A stretch of 64,000 nucleotides of DNA from Vallitalea longa. GTDB lineage: Bacteria; Bacillota; Clostridia; Lachnospirales; Vallitaleaceae. Under the pieces are notes generated by a model that was given only the letters and a program-made list of their open reading frames with translations, did no database searches and had not been told where the DNA came from. The stretch lies in contig NZ_BRLB01000008.1 of NCBI RefSeq assembly GCF_027923465.1, positions 62,001-126,000 of the forward strand. Reading direction: 5' to 3'. The position numbers and the translations under genes were made by a program. Positions within the stretch are counted from its first letter, which is position 1. Every line of letters begins with the position of its first letter. Below are positions 35,736 to 44,225 of the stretch, piece by piece.

Positions 35736-35737
35736 AA

Positions 35738-35766
35738 AAAGACCACTAATAGTTAATGATCTTTCT
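35738..35766 (-). terminator. Terminator of the sigma/anti-sigma operon
   Basis: On the minus strand AAAGATCATTAA pairs (two G-U pairs) with TTAGTGGTCTTT, followed by a run of T. Confidence 0.6.
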
Positions 35767-35788
35767 TTATTAATGCTTTATATAATAT

Positions 35789-36655
35789 CTAATCAATAAT
35801 AAATTCAAGTTTACCTGTTGCTCCATCAGCTATTTCGTATTTATCAAACACAATTACTACTTTTTGATTGCTATTTATAAAGAAACCTTGGTCTTCTTTT
35901 ATACTCTTGAATCCTGATTCTCCTTTAAAGAATCCATAATGTCGATCTTTTGGAGGATTCTCTAGTAATTTCTTTATCTGTTTTTCAATACTTTCATTTG
36001 CTCTAGTCATATAATCCTTACCAAGAACATCTTCTAATGTCATTTCTTTATCAGTAGTTAAATCGATATTATAATAATATGAACCGGAGTAGGCAGGTGC
36101 AAGAGTTTCATTATGATATATGATAAATGATAAAATTGATTCATCATTATATTTTTTTTCATAATCAATTTCGAATTTTATAGGTTTATAATTTTCTTGT
36201 GTTCCACCTGTCTCAAAATACGCTTCTTTATACTCTTCTGCACGCTTTTCAGCTTCTTTTATTTGCTCATCCATTTTATTTTTTATCTCTGTATTGATTT
36301 TGTCTTGTAAGTCTACATCATTAAGACCATCAACTCTAGGAATCACAACATTTTCAGTTATGCTATCATTTTCATATTTATAATCTACAAAAGTCAGTAC
36401 TCTAGCAACTCTACCTATGATAGGTAAATTAGATATTGTTTTGGCTAATGTCTTATTAGTGTTCAATACAAATATAAACAAAATACATATTAAAAAAGTA
36501 GCACCTACTGCCTTGAATCCTCTATTGAATATCATTTCTCTTCTTATCACTTTTCTGGTAGTCTCTTCAATTGTTTTTTCAACAATATCATTTAACTCTT
36601 TAGGAATAGTGATATTTTCATATTCTTGTTTCATCTTATATAATTTATTTTCCAT
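35789..36655 (-). CDS. RsiV-like membrane anti-sigma factor (DUF3298-type)
   Basis: The 288-residue protein has a short cytoplasmic N-terminus, one membrane helix (residues ~46-66) and an extracellular domain ending VVIVFDKYEIADGATG, typical of the DUF3298/RsiV group. In Bacillus RsiV binds lysozyme outside, is cut, and frees SigV to activate wall-modification genes. It starts two bases after the sigma factor stop, so it is co-translated with it. The same job is inferred here; the actual signal is unknown. Confidence 0.85.
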   Translation of the reverse strand: MENKLYKMKQEYENITIPKELNDIVEKTIEETTRKVIRREMIFNRGFKAVGATFLICILFIFVLNTNKTLAKTISNLPIIGRVARVLTFVDYKYENDSITENVVIPRVDGLNDVDLQDKINTEIKNKMDEQIKEAEKRAEEYKEAYFETGGTQENYKPIKFEIDYEKKYNDESILSFIIYHNETLAPAYSGSYYYNIDLTTDKEMTLEDVLGKDYMTRANESIEKQIKKLLENPPKDRHYGFFKGESGFKSIKEDQGFFINSNQKVVIVFDKYEIADGATGKLEFIID

Positions 36656-36657
36656 AA

Positions 36658-37152
36658 TTATCCTCGCTTATTTAATATTACTTTAAGTCTATTTATTCCA
36701 CTATATAATCTTGATTTTACAGTATTAACATTAACCCCTGTAATATCGGCTATTTCATTAATCTTCAGACCTTGAAAATATCTTAATATTATTACCGTTT
36801 TATACTTCATATCAAGTCTTTCTATAGCTTGATGAAGATCCATTTTATCAGCAATATCAATATTTTGATATTGAACGGCTTCGGGAATATTGTTTGTAAT
36901 AATAAGTCGTTTATTTTTTCTTAAGAAACTTATAGAAGTATTTATTATTATACTAAACATCCATGCTTTTATTTTATTTATGTTTTTTAGTTTATCTATT
37001 GACGTAAGGCTTTTATAAATGGATTCTTGGACAATATCCAATGCAGAATCTCTATTGTGTACATAACTGTACGCTAATCTATAAAAATCATCTTGATGAA
37101 TTTTTATGAACTCAACAAGTTTGTTATAATGATCATTGTTAAATGTCGACAT
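36658..37152 (-). CDS. ECF-type RNA polymerase sigma factor (SigV-like)
   Basis: The 164-residue protein has region 2 (RLAYSYVHNRDSALDIVQESIYKS) and region 4 (IILRYFQGLKINEIADITGVNVNTVKSRL), with no regions 1 or 3, as in ECF sigma factors. It directs RNA polymerase to stress promoters and should be held inactive by the membrane anti-sigma protein encoded next. An ECF-type promoter at 37182-37206 lies just upstream, which implies autoactivation. TAAGGAGG precedes the ATG. Confidence 0.9.
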   Translation of the reverse strand: MSTFNNDHYNKLVEFIKIHQDDFYRLAYSYVHNRDSALDIVQESIYKSLTSIDKLKNINKIKAWMFSIIINTSISFLRKNKRLIITNNIPEAVQYQNIDIADKMDLHQAIERLDMKYKTVIILRYFQGLKINEIADITGVNVNTVKSRLYSGINRLKVILNKRG

Positions 37153-37181
37153 CCGTTATATTTACCTCCTTACATATATAA

Positions 37182-37206
37182 GACGTAAAAGTATATCAAA
37201 AAGTTG
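37182..37206 (-). promoter_or_regulatory. ECF-type autoregulatory promoter
   Basis: On the minus strand CAAC followed by a T-run (37206-37203) and CGTC (37185-37182) are 17 bases apart, the pattern of ECF promoters (AAC / CGT). A second TCAACTTTTT lies about 25 bases further upstream without a matching -10. Confidence 0.65.
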
Positions 37207-37369
37207 ATAATTCTATTATAAAAAGTTGAATATATCTTTCCCATGTGCTATATTTAGTTAAAGATTAAACTTTAAAATCAAATGAAATTTAGTTAAAATT
37301 ATACTTTATATTAATTTAAAATAAAATGGTAAATAAATGATAATCAAATTTAGAAAGGATTAAGTTTTT

Positions 37370-38338
37370 ATGAACTCTACAAGACGTGGTAATAGATTTA
37401 TATTTATACTTATTTCAATAATGGCTTTTGTTGGTCCCTTTACAATAAGTTATTTAGCCAAAATCTTTAATTTTAAAATAACTTATGTATGCAGTATACT
37501 GATACCTCAACTTATATTTATAGTGATTCCTGTTATTCTATATTTTATCATTACAAGAGAATCTATAAAAGAAACACTTATGTTAAAGAAATTAGATATT
37601 ATTAACATTTTGATATCTATTGGCATAGGATTACTGATACAACCTCTACTAAGTGTCGTTAATATACTATCACAAATATTTTTTGAAAATCAAGTATCAT
37701 CTACTATTTTTTCTATTGCTGATTTGCCATTATGGCTATTATTGATATTAGTAGCTGTACTTCCAGCAATTAATGAAGAATTTGTTACCAGAGGTATCTT
37801 AGTATCTAATTATAAAAACGTGAATATATATAAAACAGCCTTAATCAGTGGTTTATCTTTTGGAATGCTTCACCTTAATGGTAACCAATTTTCTTATGCA
37901 TTCGTAATGGGAATTATATTATGTTTATTAGTTAAAATAACTGGTTCAATATATTCAAGCATGATTATTCATTTTTTAATTAATGGATTACAAATGGTTT
38001 TAGTCAAAGTAGCAATGATTTTACAAGAAATATTTGGGCAAATTACTGATTTTGATGATTTACTACAAGAATCTATAGATAGTGTAGGGCATGAGACAAT
38101 ATTATCACTCTTACCAGGACCGCTAATATTAACATTATTCACATTACCTGTTGTTTATCTATTATTTAAGGTAGCCGTACGACATAATAATAAACAATAC
38201 CTATTCACTAAAAATGATGTTTCAGAAATAGAACAACCAAAAATTAAAAAGCCAAAAATATTTGATATCTACCTTATATTATCCATAATAATATTTGTTG
38301 CTTACGTAGTCATATATGAAATCTTAAAACTTAGATAA
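37370..38338 (+). CDS. CPBP-family intramembrane glutamic protease
   Basis: The 322-residue membrane protein carries the Abi/CPBP active-site motifs in order: NEEFVTRGIL (EExxxR), FGMLHLN (FxxxH) and IHFLINGL (HxxxN). Related proteins cleave prenylated CaaX ends in eukaryotes, and in bacteria act in membrane proteolysis or bacteriocin immunity. About 8 hydrophobic helices are visible. It is divergent from the ECF sigma operon and may be unrelated to it. AGAAAGGATTAAG precedes the ATG. Confidence 0.88.
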   Translation: MNSTRRGNRFIFILISIMAFVGPFTISYLAKIFNFKITYVCSILIPQLIFIVIPVILYFIITRESIKETLMLKKLDIINILISIGIGLLIQPLLSVVNILSQIFFENQVSSTIFSIADLPLWLLLILVAVLPAINEEFVTRGILVSNYKNVNIYKTALISGLSFGMLHLNGNQFSYAFVMGIILCLLVKITGSIYSSMIIHFLINGLQMVLVKVAMILQEIFGQITDFDDLLQESIDSVGHETILSLLPGPLILTLFTLPVVYLLFKVAVRHNNKQYLFTKNDVSEIEQPKIKKPKIFDIYLILSIIIFVAYVVIYEILKLR

Positions 38339-38346
38339 ATATCCAA

Positions 38347-38384
38347 AGCATATGAGAAAAATTATTAAATTATTCTTATATGCT
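38347..38384 (+). terminator. Hairpin after the CPBP gene
   Basis: AGCATATGAGAA pairs with TTCTTATATGCT (one mismatch) around a ~14-base loop. The right arm is also part of the repeated segment described at 38366-38514. Confidence 0.5.
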
Positions 38385-38514
38385 AGTTTGAAGATAAAGA
38401 CCTATCTTTCCTAGATGACCTACTTCCATGGTCGGAGAGAATACTAACTGAATACAGAAAAACAAAGTAACTATGATGCTGCCTTAAATAGGTGGCATTT
38501 TTTGTCAAGGTACC
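38366..38514. repeat. Permuted copy A of an insertion-sequence fragment
   Basis: This segment matches 42889-43064 almost base for base from GAAGATAAAGACC to TTTTTTGTCAAG. Its left flank, TTATTCTTATATGCT followed by AGTTTGAAG, matches the far right end of the other copy. Tail and head are therefore joined, as in a permuted or tandem remnant. No intact ORF remains. Confidence 0.75.
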
Positions 38515-38654
38515 GATGGTTTACCGTATACCCCTAAACTATGCCTAAAACCTCTATTTAATCAAATAAAAACCCTAGGCAAGCACAAACTGCAAACCCA
38601 GAGTTTCTGTGACGCACGCAAGAGTATTATCCTATTAATCAGTACTTCTTTGAT
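38515..38654. other. IS-associated debris
   Basis: The stretch continues copy A and includes GGTACCGATGGTTTACCG-like sequence. The reverse complement of 42290-42312 matches it closely (TTTACCGTATAC), which suggests further shuffled IS parts. No gene seen. Confidence 0.45.
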
Positions 38655-39530
38655 TTAGCGACCACCGAATAACTCAATATGACTTATAGCTACACCTTTT
38701 TGAGTACTAAATGAATTATATGTTTCCACAATTTTAAATTCTAATTGTAAGTTTAATTCATCTTTTAAATGTATATATACCTCTTGTCTTCCCATAGCTT
38801 CATCAAAATATAAAACTGCTTTAGGAATTAAATTAACATATAATATTGCTTTTTTTACTAATCCGTAATTCATATATTCATTAATAGTATTACGAGCACC
38901 ATTATATAATGCTAATCCTAAGAATCCAGAGCACTGAATTGGATCTTTAATCTCTAAATTAATAGTGCTTGGTAACTTTGTAGTCTCTCTATACCAATAC
39001 TGTTCTAAAGAGTTTATATTACTGATCATTGTTTTTTTCCCATTTTTAATTTCCCATGTGTCATAACTATAAATAACATGATCACCATCTTCTACGTAAG
39101 ATTCATCAATACTAAAGGCATAAAAAGTTTTGGAGTGTTTTATTGGTATTTTATAACCATCAATTTCTTCATACTCTACTTCATTCTTACTAGATAATTC
39201 TTTTTTCCCATAATTCATTTCATTCTGAAGGAGTAAATTTTTATTTTCATATTCTTCCATTTTACTTTTAAACTCATCTATTTTAGATTTATTATCTTCT
39301 ATTATTTTCTGCATATTTGCAATAATTAATTTATTATCCTCTATTGTATTCTCTAACTTTTGATTTACCATTAACAAATTATCATTTTTTGATGCTAAAT
39401 CAGATAGTTGTTGATCATATGTACTTATTTTATTGTTTGCTTGTTCTAATTTTGACACTAATATATCTTTTGAGTTAGTGCAAGATATCAGAAAAATACT
39501 TGCTAAAAGAAATATCACAATTCTCTTCAT
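38655..39530 (-). CDS. Coiled-coil lipoprotein with NADase-type glycan-binding-like C-terminus
   Basis: The 291-residue protein has a lipoprotein signal (lipobox LISC, Cys17), a long heptad-rich coiled coil (residues ~25-115), and a C-terminal beta-rich domain. The latter (LALYNGARNTINEYMNYG, VKKAILYVN, ending AISHIELFG) resembles the discoidin-like NADase-type glycan-binding domain. It should stand off the cell surface and bind a sugar polymer or wall component. The domain call is from pattern memory and should be treated as tentative. It sits between IS debris and a terminator, so it may be a cargo gene. Confidence 0.72.
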   Translation of the reverse strand: MKRIVIFLLASIFLISCTNSKDILVSKLEQANNKISTYDQQLSDLASKNDNLLMVNQKLENTIEDNKLIIANMQKIIEDNKSKIDEFKSKMEEYENKNLLLQNEMNYGKKELSSKNEVEYEEIDGYKIPIKHSKTFYAFSIDESYVEDGDHVIYSYDTWEIKNGKKTMISNINSLEQYWYRETTKLPSTINLEIKDPIQCSGFLGLALYNGARNTINEYMNYGLVKKAILYVNLIPKAVLYFDEAMGRQEVYIHLKDELNLQLEFKIVETYNSFSTQKGVAISHIELFGGR

Positions 39531-39698
39531 TCCTACATTCTCCTTATTTTTTTATATATTATTAAATAAAACTATATTCTCTTAGTATTATAAGCTAATT
39601 AATCAAATAATTTTATTAAAAACAAAAATTAACCTTTTTCCACAAATAACTTTATATGCCTATATTAACAGATAATTCAATAATAATCAATCATAAAA

Positions 39699-39731
39699 AG
39701 GCCTACCTTCAATTAAGAAAGTAGGTCTGTA
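39699..39731 (-). terminator. Terminator of the CARDB-protein operon
   Basis: On the minus strand AGACCTACTTTC pairs with GAAGGTAGGCCT (G-U allowed) and is followed by TTTTT, ~95 bases after the stop at 39824. Confidence 0.75.
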
Positions 39732-39823
39732 TTTGTCCTAGAGCAGTATTTTTAGTTAACATCTATATTTATATAATATCATTTATCCATTCAAAACATA
39801 TTAACTTTTATATCTTTTAAAAT

Positions 39824-41644
39824 TTAATTAACACCACTTCTAACATACTCTAGGCCATCTTTTCCATATAATGATTGTAAAGTTATATTATTAACATCCA
39901 AATATTCCCTATCAACAACTACAATTCCACTTACAGAATTCATTTTTTTATTTATTACACTTCCATTTGTTGAACTAAAAATATTACTATCCACTAAACC
40001 AATAGATTTTGAGAATTTATTATAGATACCACAAACTGTTCCATTAGGATCATAACATAAACAATTAGAAGATGCTGCATCACTTTTTACATTTTCTCTC
40101 ATACTTAATAATTGACATCCTTCTGAATTACTCCAACTACCATCTCCATCTTTAGCAGGATAATTAGGATATTTATATGTATTATAACCTACATGGATAT
40201 TAATGCCATTGCTTGTACTATTATACCATTCTGTTGCACCGTATCTAATAACCTTTGCATTCTTAATATTGAAGGCTGGATATGTACTTTTATGTAAAAA
40301 TTCTGCAATACTATACACACCATCTAATAATGTTGGAATATCATATTTAGTCCCTTTAGGTTTGTCTGGTAAAGTTGACGCTTGATCAGTAAAAAAAATT
40401 ATTTTATTGTTTTTAATAATCAGTGAGATAGCACCATACCTATCAATACTATATTCAGATCTACCATTCTCTTTATTATATTTTGTATTGGTATTTAAAC
40501 CTGCACCCTCAAAGAAAAAAATTATAGGTTGATTATTACAAATTGCTTGTTTAATTTTTTCATTGTTGGCATATGTATTAATTCTATGTAATGCATCTCT
40601 TTGTATTGATGTTAAATTATTACTATTTACATATGATTCAATTTCATCATATGATAAAATTTGATCTAAAGTATAATTTTTACATTTCAAACTATAACAC
40701 CCTGAACCTGAGTTACAACTTATTCCAATATAATATTTAACCCCTGCCTGCACAGATTTTTTCTCAATTAAATCCGCCTGACCTGCACCTTTTGAAGATT
40801 TACCTATTAATTCTCCCCTAACACTTTCTTTATGAATTTCTATATTCACATCTAATGATTCTTTCAATGGTTTAACATAGAAATTAGCTTTTCCATCTTC
40901 CTTGAATTGTGCATAATACCAGTGCACATCACCTTGATTAATTAGTATGGGTTTAGTTGGATTGTCGTTATTGAGTCTAGTAGCATCTTTAACTGTAATT
41001 CTAGCTTCAGCAGTATTATCATTTTCATTTGATTCTACCGCAGTAAGTGAATCTGCTACAATACTTATTTTGTAAACCCCTGGTTCCATAAAATTAGCAG
41101 TAAATGATTGTTCTATATATGTCCTAGCCTTAAAATTTTCTTTTCTCCAGCCAAGATTAGTTAATTGATTATTAACTAATACTTTAATATTTGTTGTACC
41201 TTCAACGTTATCATAACTGAAATTATTAACTCTGAAATTAATTCTTACATCTTGGCAAAGTTCAACAGTACTTGGAACAATATTAGTTATTATTGTTTGA
41301 AGATTTGGTATGCCCGCCCATATAAATGTGCCTGTTACTTTATTATTGGAAAGATCTAAATCATCATATAAAGCCTCAATCTCTATTTCATGAGTACCTC
41401 CTATAACTCCATTTATTTCAAGAGGATAGTTAATAACTGTCATAGCAGGTACTTTTGATACATAAAAAATACCACTTTCACCTATTTCCCCATCTCTTTT
41501 AACAGTAACATTGAATCCATCTGAATCAATATTAGTATAATTAGCTATTTGGAAGTTAAAATTTGCTGGACCTCCAGAAGGTAGTGGAGTGGGTTGTCCC
41601 GTAGCTAAAATTAGATTCTGTACTCTAATATCACATTTTCCCAT
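39824..41644 (-). CDS. CARDB-domain protein with putative Cys-dependent (YkuD-like) C-terminal domain
   Basis: The 606-residue protein has two CARDB-type Ig-fold domains (residues ~1-115 and ~115-220; NENDNTAEARI is typical) and a beta-rich pre-peptidase-C-like region (~225-320). The C-terminal domain contains INIHVGYNTY and WSNSEGCQLLSM. The His...SxGC pattern resembles L,D-transpeptidases or related cysteine enzymes on peptidoglycan. There is no N-terminal signal peptide (MGKCDIRVQ), so export would need another route. The ATG overlaps the stop of a 47-residue gene as TAATG, so translation is coupled. No close family recognised. Confidence 0.7.
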   Translation of the reverse strand: MGKCDIRVQNLILATGQPTPLPSGGPANFNFQIANYTNIDSDGFNVTVKRDGEIGESGIFYVSKVPAMTVINYPLEINGVIGGTHEIEIEALYDDLDLSNNKVTGTFIWAGIPNLQTIITNIVPSTVELCQDVRINFRVNNFSYDNVEGTTNIKVLVNNQLTNLGWRKENFKARTYIEQSFTANFMEPGVYKISIVADSLTAVESNENDNTAEARITVKDATRLNNDNPTKPILINQGDVHWYYAQFKEDGKANFYVKPLKESLDVNIEIHKESVRGELIGKSSKGAGQADLIEKKSVQAGVKYYIGISCNSGSGCYSLKCKNYTLDQILSYDEIESYVNSNNLTSIQRDALHRINTYANNEKIKQAICNNQPIIFFFEGAGLNTNTKYNKENGRSEYSIDRYGAISLIIKNNKIIFFTDQASTLPDKPKGTKYDIPTLLDGVYSIAEFLHKSTYPAFNIKNAKVIRYGATEWYNSTSNGINIHVGYNTYKYPNYPAKDGDGSWSNSEGCQLLSMRENVKSDAASSNCLCYDPNGTVCGIYNKFSKSIGLVDSNIFSSTNGSVINKKMNSVSGIVVVDREYLDVNNITLQSLYGKDGLEYVRSGVN

Positions 41645-41787
41645 TATTCATTTTCCTCCTTTAATTTTGTCTCTACAGCCTCAGCTTCGTTTATTATAGC
41701 TGTAAATGTTATTTTTTCTTTATCAATATATTCTAAAGCATCAGCCTTACTAAGTTTACAGCTCATTTGTTCTTCTATCTTTTTCAT
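41644..41787 (-). CDS. 47-residue miniprotein coupled to the CARDB protein
   Basis: This short gene starts at an ATG behind GGAAGGTGATAC and ends in TAATG, sharing bases with the next start. The product (MKKIEEQMSCKLSKADALEY...) is charged and predicted helical, with one Cys and no membrane segment. It is read from the promoter at 41843-41871. Its tight coupling suggests a chaperone, partner, antitoxin-like or leader role for the large protein; none can be shown. It is too short for usual gene finders. Confidence 0.75.
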   Translation of the reverse strand: MKKIEEQMSCKLSKADALEYIDKEKITFTAIINEAEAVETKLKEENE

Positions 41788-41842
41788 TGTATCACCTTCC
41801 TATTTTTTTTATAAAGTAATCGCGATTAACTTCTACATTAAT

Positions 41843-41871
41843 AATAGATATAATTTAATAAAAAAAGTCAA
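41843..41871 (-). promoter_or_regulatory. Sigma-A promoter of the miniprotein/CARDB operon
   Basis: On the minus strand TTGACT (41871-41866) and TCTATT (41848-41843) are 17 bases apart. The palindrome ATCGCGAT (41819-41826) lies just downstream and could be an operator. Confidence 0.6.
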
Positions 41872-42568
41872 CTTATTCTACTAAACTATTATCTTAGCCT
41901 TAATAAGATTTCCTAGGTTTATTGGCTTGATGTTATGTTATCATGGTATTTTACGACATTACCACGACATACATTAGATTTTTATATTAAATTATCATAT
42001 CTTTTAATACAATGTACCTTGAACTATTTAAATGTTAACAATCTAAAGAGTTAATGGAAGGCAAAAGAAAAATTAAGGAAATTATCCTTAGAAAAATAAA
42101 GAAAAGCATTACTTTGAAAAAGCATGATGACAATACTCATCTATATTACTACTAACATTAATGAATCATAAAAGACTAGAAAACGGATTAGAAAAAACTA
42201 GGCTAACACAAATATAAATCTAAATTTTATGTTAAGTCAATAGATAAGTATATTCTTATAATGTACATTATCTAATGATAGTTTATTCGTATACGGTAAA
42301 TAGTCAGTACCTAGCCATCCAGATCCACCTATGAGATAATCCAAGATAACTTCATTTACTTTAATCACTCTTAGAGGTTTTAAAGTTACTTGAATTACTT
42401 GGAGGTTTTTTATGAATTTTTTCTAGAGAAATTAAACGCCAGTATAATCTTACCCAGTGGACACCTATTACTAATATAAATGATACAATAAGTAATGTAA
42501 GAAAGTGATCACTTAAGAATGCATGATTATTAAATATAATATAAGATTTTAAAAAATTAAAGCGCCTC
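41872..42568. other. Degenerate region next to IS remnant
   Basis: About 700 bases without a supportable gene. Short open stretches exist, but none has a family match or a good ribosome site. The part near 42290-42312 matches, inverted, DNA at 38512-38533. It is probably decayed mobile DNA. Confidence 0.5.
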
Positions 42569-42904
42569 ATGGAGGAAAGTAACTTGAAGGTAAACAAAAG
42601 TCAAATAGCAAGAGAATTGGGAGTTGATACGTGTACTGTTGATAAATATATTAATGGCTATACAAAGCCATCTACACGTTTATCTAATATAGTTGAATTT
42701 TATCCGATAATCAAAGAACTACTTAGTGATGAATCTAAATATTTTATTATAAACGTGTGTTTTGGCAATATTCAAAAGATAAGTTTATAGATTATCTCTT
42801 AACAAAACACAAGATATTTTGTTTTCATTTTTAAATAAAACATTTGGAGGTATTCCAAAGGAATTATTAACAGATAATATGAAAACTGTTATGGAAGATA
42901 AAGA
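42569..42904 (+). pseudogene. IS21-family transposase IstA remnant
   Basis: The first frame encodes KVNKSQIARELGVDTCTVDKYI, the helix-turn-helix start of IstA, then YPIIKELLSDESK. Near 42740 the frame shifts; the expected continuation IFYYKRVFWQY is found in another frame. A large internal deletion follows, after which FGGIPKELLTDNMKTVM, the region of the middle catalytic Asp, appears (~42840-42893). The gene is clearly dead. It joins directly to the repeated fragment copy B. Confidence 0.85.
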
Positions 42905-43064
42905 CCTATCTTTCCTAGATAACCTACTTCCATGGTCGGAGATAATACTAGCTAATACAGAAAAACAAAGTAACTATGATGCTGCCTTAAATAGGTGGCA
43001 TTTTTTGTCAAGTACTGATAGTTTCCCTTACAATTATTCTTATATGCTTTAGTTTGAAGCTAAA
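42889..43064. repeat. Copy B of the duplicated insertion-sequence fragment
   Basis: This copy follows the IstA remnant in frame for a while (SFLDNLLPWSE, NYDAALNRWHFLSS) and ends in TTATTCTTATATGCT plus AGTTTGAAG. That last part is found at the head, not the tail, of copy A at 38366. Only a few base differences separate the shared core, so the duplication is recent compared with the decay of IstA. Confidence 0.75.
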
Positions 43065-43151
43065 TTATAAAATAGTATGTATAATTTACTTTAACATAAA
43101 ATTAGGGCTTTCCAGCCCATCATATTTAACATTCTAATCATATATATATGT

Positions 43152-43307
43152 TTATTTATTCTTCTTGGTATACTTACTAAATAATTTTTCTAGATAATTT
43201 TCCATATCATCTAAGCTCTTAGTAATATTGAACTCTTGTTTTTTCTTATTCTTTTTACCATAGCTTTGTTGTAAATACCTATATTTTACTTTATCAGAAA
43301 ATCTCAT
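43152..43307 (-). CDS. Small basic protein (51 residues), unknown
   Basis: The gene starts at an ATG behind AAAAGGGGGATAT. The product (MRFSDKVKYRYLQQSYGKKN...) is strongly basic, with a Lys-rich middle (KKNKKKQ) and a helical-looking end (LDDMENYLEKLFSKY). No membrane segment or known motif. It might bind nucleic acid, but that is only composition. It follows the terminator of the gene to its right, so it is likely an independent unit. Confidence 0.62.
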   Translation of the reverse strand: MRFSDKVKYRYLQQSYGKKNKKKQEFNITKSLDDMENYLEKLFSKYTKKNK

Positions 43308-43449
43308 ATATCCCCCTTTTTATTAAAAGATAATGTAATCCTCTAACTATATAATATTATCTACAATATTATATGAGATTTCACCTATTAAGGGACTTAT
43401 CCATAAAATTTTGTTTCAATATTCTATAATGGTAAGCTAATTAAAAGGC

Positions 43450-43497
43450 TTTGCAGAATAAAAACATAGTCGTTCTTATATCTTTTTATTCTGCAAA
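43450..43497 (-). terminator. Terminator of the gene ending at 43513
   Basis: TTTGCAGAATAAAAA and TTTTTATTCTGCAAA pair perfectly over 15 bases with an 18-base loop, 16 bases after the stop on the minus strand. Confidence 0.85.
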
Positions 43498-43512
43498 CCA
43501 ACCTATAACCTT

Positions 43513-44142
43513 TTACTTACATACATTAATTGAAGGTGGTAAAGTTAAATTAATAATATTTATACTAAAATAAATCTTTTCTTGGATTTCATCTTCTTTA
43601 TTTATCAATGAAAATTCAAGTTTGGATTTTCCTTCTTCACCATTAACAGAAAATCCCCAATAATGTTTTGTATAATCATCTTGTGCCTCTTTTGCTTCAC
43701 TAACTAGAATAAGTTTGTCATCTTTTTCGTACTCATAATTTATATCATATTCATTTAACACAACAGCTATAGTATCTTTACTTTTTACTGTTACCTCTTT
43801 ATTATTACGATCTAAAACTTTATCTGGAAATACACCCAGAAACCCGCTAATGGTCTCTCTATCATCAATAGATATCTCTTTATCTTGTTCGTTAACCAGT
43901 ATTTTAGTTACATTATACTGTACAGGATATTCGCTAACTGTTAAAGATTTTATTGTTTCGAACATGATTATATTTCCTAATTGAAATTCTTTACTTATTC
44001 CCTCTTCAAAAATAACATCTTCAGTTATATCCACAATAATGTAATTATTCTTATCTAAAGTTTCCACAACAAATTCTTTTTCATTTTTTATTTCTATTAT
44101 CTTGCCCATAAAATTATTTCTTTTATTATTGCCTTCTAACAT
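43513..44142 (-). CDS. Protein of unknown function (209 residues)
   Basis: No family was recognised. There is no signal peptide or membrane helix. The first ~85 residues (GKIIEIKNEKEFVVET... YPVQYNVTKI) are beta-rich and look like an OB- or similar barrel; the rest is acidic, also beta-rich, with a lone HYWGFSVNGEEG motif. AAAGAGGTGAACTC precedes the ATG at 44142. It lies 83 bases downstream of another unknown gene on the same strand in the accessory zone. Confidence 0.65.
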   Translation of the reverse strand: MLEGNNKRNNFMGKIIEIKNEKEFVVETLDKNNYIIVDITEDVIFEEGISKEFQLGNIIMFETIKSLTVSEYPVQYNVTKILVNEQDKEISIDDRETISGFLGVFPDKVLDRNNKEVTVKSKDTIAVVLNEYDINYEYEKDDKLILVSEAKEAQDDYTKHYWGFSVNGEEGKSKLEFSLINKEDEIQEKIYFSINIINLTLPPSINVCK

Positions 44143-44225
44143 GAGTTCACCTCTTTTAACAAGAAAAATATTTCTATTAGTTTTCTCATATTAAAAGTAT
44201 GTGAAATAATATAAAATATTACAAA

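Noticed and set aside
42361-42597. 78-residue frame on the minus strand with a hydrophobic stretch
   Set aside because: Lies in decayed IS DNA, overlaps the IstA remnant's start region, no ribosome site or family match.
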